Positions 57,853-64,000 of a stretch of 64,000 nt of DNA are shown here, one piece after another (the first letter of the stretch is position 1; each line of letters starts with the position of its first letter). Below the pieces are notes generated by a model. The model did not search any database, was not told the DNA's origin, and saw nothing but the letters and a program-made list of their open reading frames with translations. Source of the DNA: Diplolepis rosae (lineage: Eukaryota > Arthropoda > Insecta > Hymenoptera > Diplolepididae); assembly GCA_030998225.1 (NCBI GenBank), contig JAPYXD010000754.1, positions 1,798,001-1,862,000 on the forward strand, in the 5' to 3' direction. Made by a program: the position numbers and the translations under genes.

Positions 57853-59039
57853 AAAAAAAATTTACTAAGTTTAGTACACTACGTAATGTTATTGACCTGA
57901 AAAGACGATCATTTCTATGAAACATTGCAGCTAGAGCAGATATTTTGAGAGATGCAAGGTATACTAAGAAATTATTTTATTTTTGCTTGTGACTGATATT
58001 TCCGCAATTTTTCTTAAAACAGCAAAATTTTACTCAATTTCCTTAAATTTTTCTATAAATACCAAAACTGACAGAGTTTTCCATCGTATATCCGAGATTT
58101 CACAAATTAGAGCTCTGTGTCTCACTTCTTACACGAAAGAATACTTGAAATTTTGAGAGCCAACTATCTCCTTCTTTATCATTATTTCATATTTATAAGT
58201 GTATTCCAAAGTAGTATAAGCCTTATTTTCTGTATCAACATCTATGGCAATTCCTGCATGTTCTTGATTTTAGAACAGAAGGTTATCAAGAACTTTCTGA
58301 AACATAGAAAAATGATTAATATATTTCCATATTTGTATTTTACCACTTAAAGCTAGTAACAAAAATTCAGAAAAAAACAATATACATTTGCGGAAAAAAA
58401 TCATTAATAAGACGGTCATGATAGAATAATTATTCTAGCTTTTAGGTTTTCATATTACATTGTACTATTTTATTTATTATATTTTATTTCATTTATTAAC
58501 ATTTATTTTGATTATTTATTGACATTTATTTTTATTATTTATTAACATTTATTTTCTTAGAATAGTAGGTACAATCTGATTTTCTGACAATTCAAATTTT
58601 TATTTGTAAAATCTTTAATCCAAAGATATACTAATTTATGGAAGTTGTTGTACCAAAAAAGAGGTCTCTGAGAAAAAAAGTTTTTTTATGATTTCAAGAA
58701 ACGCATGGAGAAAATTAGTTGAAGTAATTTTACTCAACTTCCGATCAAATTTGGGACATATAGACAAGTTAGAAGTTATTTAGTATCATTGTAATTATTT
58801 GTGATATATTAAATGTTCAAAAATGAATCAAAGTCAAGTAAAATTCAGAAGTGTAGGGTGAAGTATGAAAGTGTACATTAAAAATTTTTAAATATATTTA
58901 TTATTACTCGTAGTATAATTATAAAAAACCAATCTTTTATTAAATCACAAAAATAGTAGAGCTTTCCGTTCATTCTACTCTACGCTTCAATCGAGAGTTG
59001 AGTAAACCGTGAATCGCAAGACTTATTCCACCAGCTATA
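57853..59039. other. AT-rich sequence with repeat fragments, no gene seen
   Basis: A fragment at about 58632-58695 (GAGGTCTCTGAGAAAAAAAG, TTTTATGATTTCAAG) matches the start of the palindrome at 22659. A fragment at 58705-58800 resembles 878-960. Positions 58485-58555 repeat TTTATTATTTATTGACATTT-like units. The frame at 58117-58350 has no domain. Confidence 0.4.
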
Positions 59040-59438
59040 TCTATTCACGCAGGAACGAATGAAAGTAATCTGCGCAACATTCGTTAAAAAATTTTGTTTT
59101 TTCTTTTAGTGTTGCAGCTTTGAAGAGGGTGCTGAAAGAGCACCGAAACGTCGGCGAGTAGTTTGAATTTTATTTATGTAAATGGTGGTGGGAGTAAAGA
59201 CAAAATAGGACGAAAGAAAGAAAAAGAAGGAAGGGGTTTTGGAAGGTTGCCTTCTTTTTTCATTCCTCCTTTTTTGTTTTTCTCAAAGTTTTTTTGTACT
59301 TGTGATTTTGGTCCAAATTTGGTTGTTTTTTTGTTATTTTGAGGATTCGATTACTTTCGAATCCTTGAAATTTTTAATTGTGATTTTGTTTGGACGTTGA
59401 GAGGAGTCCGGGTTCGTGGTATGCGAGTTCGAGTTCAG
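59040..59438 (+). repeat. Probable retroelement 3'-end remnant with a hammerhead-like core
   Basis: At 59120-59150 the sequence TTGAAGAG, GGTGCT-loop-AGCACC, GAAACG has the same layout as the motif in the Penelope-like arms at 34530-34560. A purine-rich stretch (GAAAGAAAGAAAAAGAAGGA) follows. The first core base differs from the hammerhead consensus. This suggests a Penelope-like terminal repeat fragment, but no coding part is attached. Confidence 0.35.
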
Positions 59439-59641
59439 GTTTAAATTGAACGTTCATTGAACGATGGAAAATATTTTTTTGAAAATTAAATAATTAGTTC
59501 TTGCTTCTGTAAATTAAAAAGTAGCGTATATTTTATGACAGATTGTATATTTTTAGGACCATAAATATTAACATAATCATTAATTTTGTTTTGAAAGAAA
59601 AAAAGTTGTCATCGTTCAATGAACGTTCAGAACTGTAAGTA
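59439..59641. mobile_element. 203-bp MITE with GAACGTTCATTGAACG ends (copy 3)
   Basis: AAATTGAACGTTCATTGAAC on the left, and the inverse of CTTACAGTTCTGAACGTTCA on the right. Same family as 13534-13744 and 55388-55597. The outer left end has diverged. Confidence 0.7.
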
Positions 59642-59986
59642 AATAAATATTTTTAATTTGAAAAACCTGTTGAATTTTATCATACTGATGTTCCAAGTTA
59701 TTATACTTAATAATCAAAATCAATTAAAAACATACAAAATACAATTACAGTTTATTTTAGTACTCTCTAAATTAAATTCATTTCATGAAAATTTAAACAA
59801 CAAAAGTCTTAATAAGTGTATTACATAAAATCTGAAAAATCTACAAAGGATTTAGATTGCACATAAATTTATTAGGGACAATAATAATTTGGAAATCGCA
59901 ATTGTAAAATCCATATATTGAAAATATACAACACAGAAAATAAAAAAACCTTTCAAATGTTTTTACACAAGATGCTTTTTGATAAT
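59642..59986. other. AT-rich sequence, no gene seen
   Basis: No motif or repeat is recognised. The outer 3' boundary of the DIRS-like element may lie in or near this stretch. Confidence 0.4.
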
Positions 59987-60312
59987 AATTAAATGATTAA
60001 ACGAACTTACCTGTAAGTGAAGTTCTATCATAATTGTATGAAGCGCCTCTTACGAAAGATAAAATGTAGTACTCTCCTATTTCATGCTGATGCGCCACAG
60101 TTTCAAAGCCAGAGCAAAACAGGAAACTGGCCGCCCCCCTCTACGCCACTTCTCGATACATCAATCCTTTAAAGTTTAACCGTAACCTGAAGAACAATTA
60201 CGGGGTTCGATATTCTCGGACAAGGGAGGGAGGGAACTATCTTTCGGAAGAGGCGCTTCATACAATTATGATAGAACTTCACTTACAGGTAAGTTCGTTT
60301 AATCATTTAATT
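59987..60312. repeat. 75-bp inverted repeat at the 3' end of the DIRS-like element
   Basis: The left arm 59987-60061 and right arm 60238-60312 pair over 75 bp with one mismatch, separated by 176 bp. A partial third copy in direct orientation (GCGCCTCTTNCNNAAGATAA, about 60320-60339) lies between the hairpin and the recombinase stop. DIRS-type elements carry inverted termini plus an internal complementary region here, so these repeats probably include the right terminus and that region. The exact outer end cannot be fixed without the 5' terminus. Confidence 0.7.
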
Positions 60313-60470
60313 GTATTACGCGCCTCTTCCTCAAGATAAAATGTAGATGTTGAAAGTTGGTTACGGTATAAAAATAAATGAGCACTTTATTGGCAAAGGT
60401 AAATACAAGTGCCTATTATACACATGAACGAGACGAAAATCTTAAATTATAACCCTGACATAATCTGTCT

Positions 60471-61406
60471 TCAAACATCGAATATGGCTTGTCCAAATGA
60501 TCTTACATCTGGGAGAATAGGCCTATCGTAGAACCTAGCAAAGGTGGCCGAATTTTCTGACCAACCAGCTGACTTTCGTATCTGATCGATATTAACACCT
60601 TTACGTTTAGCGGCAGATGTAGATCCGTGTCTAGTGCTATGCGCTGAGAAAATGTCGGTATCTATGCCACATTCATAGAGAACCTCTTTTACCCATCTGC
60701 TAAGCGTTTGGGTAGATACTTTTTTAAAAGTCTTTTTAAATGAAATGAACAAGTTCTTTGTATCATTCCTAAGATGCTGAGTCTTCTTAATATAAAATTG
60801 AAGGGTCCTCGCAGGACAGATATTATTGTTCTCAAAATAAAAGGGTAAAAACAAAACTGGCTGATTTTTTCCCGGCCTAGAAGTCTTAATCCTCTTTGGT
60901 ATTTTGATTTCAATTAAGTCATGTTTAACAATAATATCTTCAATATCAATTAAGGATAAGGTCTGCATCCTTTGGCCAGTAATTACTGCTAATAAAGTTA
61001 CTATTTTTTTGCTCCAGACTTCCAGAGAAAGATCATTATTCTGCAAGTTAGCAACATAATCTAAGATTATTGATGGATCCCATGTGGAATCGTATTTTGG
61101 CTCAAGCGGTCTTAACTTGTACAAACCTCTGAAAAATCTCTTTAAAATTTCATCTTGACCAATTTCAGGCCCTACAATGATAGAGATAGCCGAACGAGTG
61201 CAATTAAGAGTCCCATAAGATGCTCCCTTATGAAATTCTTCAGTTAAGAATTTAATGATATCAGCTACCTTTGTGTCGTAAATATCTAAGCCTATCTTTT
61301 TACAAAACAACCACCATTTCTTTATCGAGCTGTTATACTGCTTGAGAGAGGATTCAGTTAAAGAAGAAATAGCAATCGTAACTGATTCTTCTGGAATGCC
61401 TTTCAT
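60471..61406 (-). CDS. DIRS-like tyrosine recombinase (ORF3)
   Basis: It is predicted to join the circular DNA intermediate of the element to the chromosome by site-specific strand exchange in the nucleus. Counting from the first ATG (61406), the protein has 311 residues. An N-terminal SAM-like core-binding half (about 15-110) precedes the catalytic half. The catalytic residues are visible: Arg in ITGQRMQTL (about residue 146), HSTRHGS giving HxxR (about 256-259), and the nucleophile Tyr in FARFYDRP (about 293). The frame is open for a further 17 codons upstream to 61457, but these contain no ATG. The start ATG overlaps the TGA of the RT frame as TGATG. There is no frameshift or stop, and the length is normal for the family. 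Expression probably depends on the upstream ORF. Confidence 0.92.
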   Translation of the reverse strand: MKGIPEESVTIAISSLTESSLKQYNSSIKKWWLFCKKIGLDIYDTKVADIIKFLTEEFHKGASYGTLNCTRSAISIIVGPEIGQDEILKRFFRGLYKLRPLEPKYDSTWDPSIILDYVANLQNNDLSLEVWSKKIVTLLAVITGQRMQTLSLIDIEDIIVKHDLIEIKIPKRIKTSRPGKNQPVLFLPFYFENNNICPARTLQFYIKKTQHLRNDTKNLFISFKKTFKKVSTQTLSRWVKEVLYECGIDTDIFSAHSTRHGSTSAAKRKGVNIDQIRKSAGWSENSATFARFYDRPILPDVRSFGQAIFDV

Positions 61407-63421
61407 CAAGAAAGCTCTCCTGATAACTTCCCTGCCACCAGGGTAAGTTTTCTCCAAAGAGGATGAGGCTTCCTATCAGGAGAAAACAAAAGGTTTCTAT
61501 TAGGATTAAAAACTATAAAGTCCGATTCCAGCATTGAGAGGAACAAGGGAAACCATGATTGTGCAGGCCAATATGGCACTACAAATATACCTTTTGCTTT
61601 CTGTGACTTTATTTTTTGTAAGACTCTAGGAATTATAATAAAAGGTGGAAAGGCGTAAAAAAAGAAATTACCCCAACTAATAGTAAAGGCATCGACTGCC
61701 GATGAAGCAGGATCTCTCATCCAGGAAACGTAATTTTTACATTTTGCATTAATTCTAGATGCAAATAAGTCAATTTCCGGATTACTGAATTTCATGACAA
61801 CTCTAATGAAAGCTGAGTGAGATAATTCAAACTCTGTTTCTATATCCAATCTCCTGGATTCAAAATCCGCTTCTGCGTTGTCTTTGGAAGAAATGTAAGA
61901 AGCAAAAATATATAGATCGTGTTCCTCACACCATTCCCAAATTGAACGCGATAATTTACTGAGATTTTTAAATCTGACACCACCCATCCGATTTATGTAG
62001 GAAATCGCAGTGGTATTATCAATTCTCAAGAGAATACTACAGTTTCTAAGGTCTCTAGCAAAACATTGCAGACCGAAGAAAGCTGATAAAAGTTCCAAAT
62101 AGTTGATATTCTGTAATCTTTCAGAAACATTCCAATGACCGTGAGCTCTACTGTTACCACATGAAACTCCCCAACCGGTGAGAGAGGCGTCCGAAAAGAT
62201 CGTAATTGTAAACTTATGTGCAGAAATGCTTGAGACTTTATGTAAACCATTTTTTTCCCACCATAAAAAGTCAGCCTGTAATTCTTGACTTAACGCCATA
62301 CTTGCTTCATAATTATCATTAGACTTTAACAAGGCTAAGTATCTTTCTCTTTCAAAACTTTTAATATGAGCCCAACTGTACTGAATGGCTGGGCAGCAAG
62401 ATACCAAAGAGCCTATAAGCTGTGCGAAATCTTTAATTTTACAATTGTTTACTTTTTTAAAAGTGATTATCTCATCATGGATCTTGCGCCTCTTTTCAGA
62501 TGGTAACTCCAAAGTCATTCTTTGAGAATTCAGAATAAAATCAAGAAAACCGCAAACTTGAGAAGGAACCTTATAAGATTTTTCTTCATTTATAATAAAG
62601 CCTAAACATGTTAATAAGTTCATCGATGCTTTAATGTTCTCTAAACATTTTGAATAAGAATTCCCTATAAGTAAAAGATCGTCAAGATATATAATTGAGA
62701 GAAAGCCTTGATTTCTCAGGTGACCTACAATCGGTTTCATAATTTCTGTAAACACATATGGAGCCGTGTTGAGACCAAATGGCAAACAGTTAAATTCAAA
62801 GAAAATGACATCGAAGAAAAACCTCAAATATTTCCGATAATTCTTCTTAATGGGAACCATGTAATAAGCGTCTTTAAGATCTAACTTTCCCATGAACCAA
62901 TTAGGACTTACTAACTTACAGGCCAATCTAAAATTTTTGAGCTTGAAATGATTAGTTTCGATGAAGTCATTTAATTTTTTAAGATTAAGAATTAAGCGAC
63001 TCGTCCCATTCGATTTAGGAACTAAGAAAATGCTCGACACAAACTGATCTACTCTTGGTGAACATTTACAAATAGTCCCTTTTAGTATTAATTTTTGAAT
63101 CTGATCTGAAATGAGGAATTTATTTTTCGATGACCAAGAAGGCTGTCCAGGAATCGAATACTGAAAAACTGGTCTTGTGAAAGGGATTTCATAACCTTGA
63201 ATCCAAGTCAAAATTCTGGAATCGGAGGTAATTTTTTTCCAATTGTTTAAAAAATATTTAAGCCTACCAGCTGATTTACTCACATTCGTAATAACTAGAT
63301 TTTTCTCTGCTGATTTGGGCCTTTCGACTGGAGGCTGTTGCATTGCGCTCTGTTCTGATTCACCCAATTTCTCTTGGTGGACTGAAACTGATTGGGAAAG
63401 TTGTTCTGGTACCCGCCCCAC
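61406..63421 (-). CDS. DIRS-like reverse transcriptase / RNase H polyprotein (ORF2)
   Basis: It copies the element RNA into DNA and removes the RNA strand. Positions in the 671-codon open frame: the RT fingers/palm start near 105 (SSIFLVPKSNG at 129-139, GKLDLKDAYY at 178-187 with a catalytic Asp), LPFGLNTAP at 213-221 and YLDD at 245-248. RNase H spans about 405-525, with FSDAS (Asp411), YLELLSA (Glu443), RIDNT (Asp468) and NAEADF (Asp519). A conserved DIRS-type C-terminal region follows (EIDLFASRIN at 549, DAFTISW, YAFPPF). The frame opens with GTG, not ATG. The first ATG is residue 27 (63343), inside the Gag overlap, so translation uses either that ATG or a -1 shift from Gag. I see no canonical slippery heptamer in the 127-bp overlap. 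All catalytic residues are intact. Confidence 0.92.
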   Translation of the reverse strand: MGRVPEQLSQSVSVHQEKLGESEQSAMQQPPVERPKSAEKNLVITNVSKSAGRLKYFLNNWKKITSDSRILTWIQGYEIPFTRPVFQYSIPGQPSWSSKNKFLISDQIQKLILKGTICKCSPRVDQFVSSIFLVPKSNGTSRLILNLKKLNDFIETNHFKLKNFRLACKLVSPNWFMGKLDLKDAYYMVPIKKNYRKYLRFFFDVIFFEFNCLPFGLNTAPYVFTEIMKPIVGHLRNQGFLSIIYLDDLLLIGNSYSKCLENIKASMNLLTCLGFIINEEKSYKVPSQVCGFLDFILNSQRMTLELPSEKRRKIHDEIITFKKVNNCKIKDFAQLIGSLVSCCPAIQYSWAHIKSFERERYLALLKSNDNYEASMALSQELQADFLWWEKNGLHKVSSISAHKFTITIFSDASLTGWGVSCGNSRAHGHWNVSERLQNINYLELLSAFFGLQCFARDLRNCSILLRIDNTTAISYINRMGGVRFKNLSKLSRSIWEWCEEHDLYIFASYISSKDNAEADFESRRLDIETEFELSHSAFIRVVMKFSNPEIDLFASRINAKCKNYVSWMRDPASSAVDAFTISWGNFFFYAFPPFIIIPRVLQKIKSQKAKGIFVVPYWPAQSWFPLFLSMLESDFIVFNPNRNLLFSPDRKPHPLWRKLTLVAGKLSGELS

Positions 63422-64000
63422 GTCTTGGACTTGAAAGGCTGACGTCGAGGCGGGGCCTTGGAGTTTTTTGGTTTCCCTGAATTTTTTGATTTTTCCATAA
63501 GATCTTTTCCAGATTTTTCGATTGTCTTTGCCGCTTTAAGGCGCTCACCTAACTTTTGCCCGAAAAGCCATTCATCTGCCATAGAAGATTCCAACGCTTC
63601 CTTCAGACAACTGTTGATAGTGGCGAGAATGAGACTTCGACGAGTAAGGGTTTCATCTCTTTGTAAATCTGCCAAGAGTCGCGTAGCTTCGCTGAGCTTC
63701 CTGAGTAACGAAGCCTGTGTTGTAGATAACTTCTGGGCATCATTATTTAATTTTTTGTCATTTATAACATCAACTATAGTGCTGCCCAATAAAGCCAGGC
63801 AGGCAGTAATCTTGTCTTGCTTTTCAACTAGACGCCCATCTCGCTTTGAAGATGTTTCATTTAATGAAACTTTAATCTCTTCGTTCAGCTCAGGTGGATC
63901 AAAACAAACACAATTTTTAGGTGGAACATGATCCTTAAGTAACTGCTCTTTTTCATCTTTAGGAATACCCTTCTTTAAAATACCCTCAAGCCTAACTGCA
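63295..64000 (-). CDS. DIRS-like Gag/ORF1 protein, 5' partial
   Basis: The frame is open from the window edge (64000) to a TAG at 63295-63297, about 234 codons. The visible N-terminal part has VPPKNCVCFDPPELNEEIKV followed by RDGRLVEKQDKITACLALLG, a pattern typical of the ORF1 product of DIRS-type elements: a short Pro-Leu-Asn motif, then a helical RD..L...Q segment. A helical middle region and a basic, Asn/Gln/Pro-rich tail (KSKNSGKPKNSKAPPRRQP onward) follow, suggesting nucleic-acid binding. No zinc knuckle is seen. It overlaps the RT frame by 127 bp in a different frame. No ATG near 63789 marks a start, because the frame simply continues upstream out of the window. Confidence 0.8.
   Translation of the reverse strand, partial: AVRLEGILKKGIPKDEKEQLLKDHVPPKNCVCFDPPELNEEIKVSLNETSSKRDGRLVEKQDKITACLALLGSTIVDVINDKKLNNDAQKLSTTQASLLRKLSEATRLLADLQRDETLTRRSLILATINSCLKEALESSMADEWLFGQKLGERLKAAKTIEKSGKDLMEKSKNSGKPKNSKAPPRRQPFKSKTWGGYQNNFPNQFQSTKRNWVNQNRAQCNSLQSKGPNQQRKI

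Larger units (their letters stand above)
59987..64000 (-). mobile_element. DIRS-like tyrosine-recombinase retrotransposon (3' part)
   Basis: On the minus strand the order is Gag-like ORF, RT/RNase H ORF, tyrosine recombinase ORF, then complex inverted repeats. There is no integrase and no LTR, which is diagnostic of DIRS-type elements. All three frames are open over their visible length, so the copy looks young. The 5' terminus and the start of Gag are outside the window. Confidence 0.92.

Noticed and set aside
57434..57925. Phe/Lys-rich frames of 61-93 codons
   Set aside because: Read-through of TTTCTTTGATTCAAAGAAA palindromes.
63458..63931. 157-codon plus-strand frame
   Set aside because: Antisense shadow of the DIRS-like Gag frame, which has family motifs on the other strand.

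Overview
This window comes from an AT-rich eukaryotic genome and is almost entirely intergenic or intronic DNA filled with transposable elements. I infer an arthropod, most likely an insect and possibly a hymenopteran. The grounds are the dense palindromic MITEs, a DIRS-like and a Penelope-like retroelement, and two split serine-protease-like genes whose first exon encodes a signal peptide. There is no bacterial gene organisation, no CRISPR array, no rRNA and no convincing intact tRNA.

Layout. Positions 1-7162 hold short inverted-repeat elements, including a 1.35-kb element with a GGGGAGAAGCGG terminus and a TTAA-flanked palindrome. Positions 7238-12970 are one complete 5.73-kb foldback element. 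It has near-perfect termini, two opposing arrays of a 143-bp satellite, a non-coding core and a 9-bp target duplication, and the repeat it interrupted has uninterrupted relatives near 55 kb. Positions 13-31 kb are AT-rich DNA with MITEs, several of them nested. Positions 31.7-37.2 kb (locus A) and 50.0-56.4 kb (locus B) are diverged copies of one segmental duplication on the minus strand. Each carries three exons of a degenerate S1 serine-protease-like gene. A Penelope-like element sits in intron 1 of A, at a site that is still empty in B. B intron 1 holds a piggyBac-like foldback element and several MITEs. Between the loci lie a 2.7-kb inverted pair of a GC-rich-headed repeat family (38.2-41.0 kb) and a perfect 1.31-kb tandem triplication (43.3-47.3 kb).

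The only strong coding block is at 60.4-64.0 kb on the minus strand. It is the 3' part of a DIRS-like retrotransposon: Gag-like ORF, reverse transcriptase/RNase H, then a tyrosine recombinase. The RT stop and the first recombinase ATG overlap as TGATG, which suggests termination-reinitiation. A 75-bp inverted repeat lies downstream. Its 5' end is outside the window.

All calls come from reading the sequence by eye. Family names rest on motifs, termini and target duplications, not on database searches.
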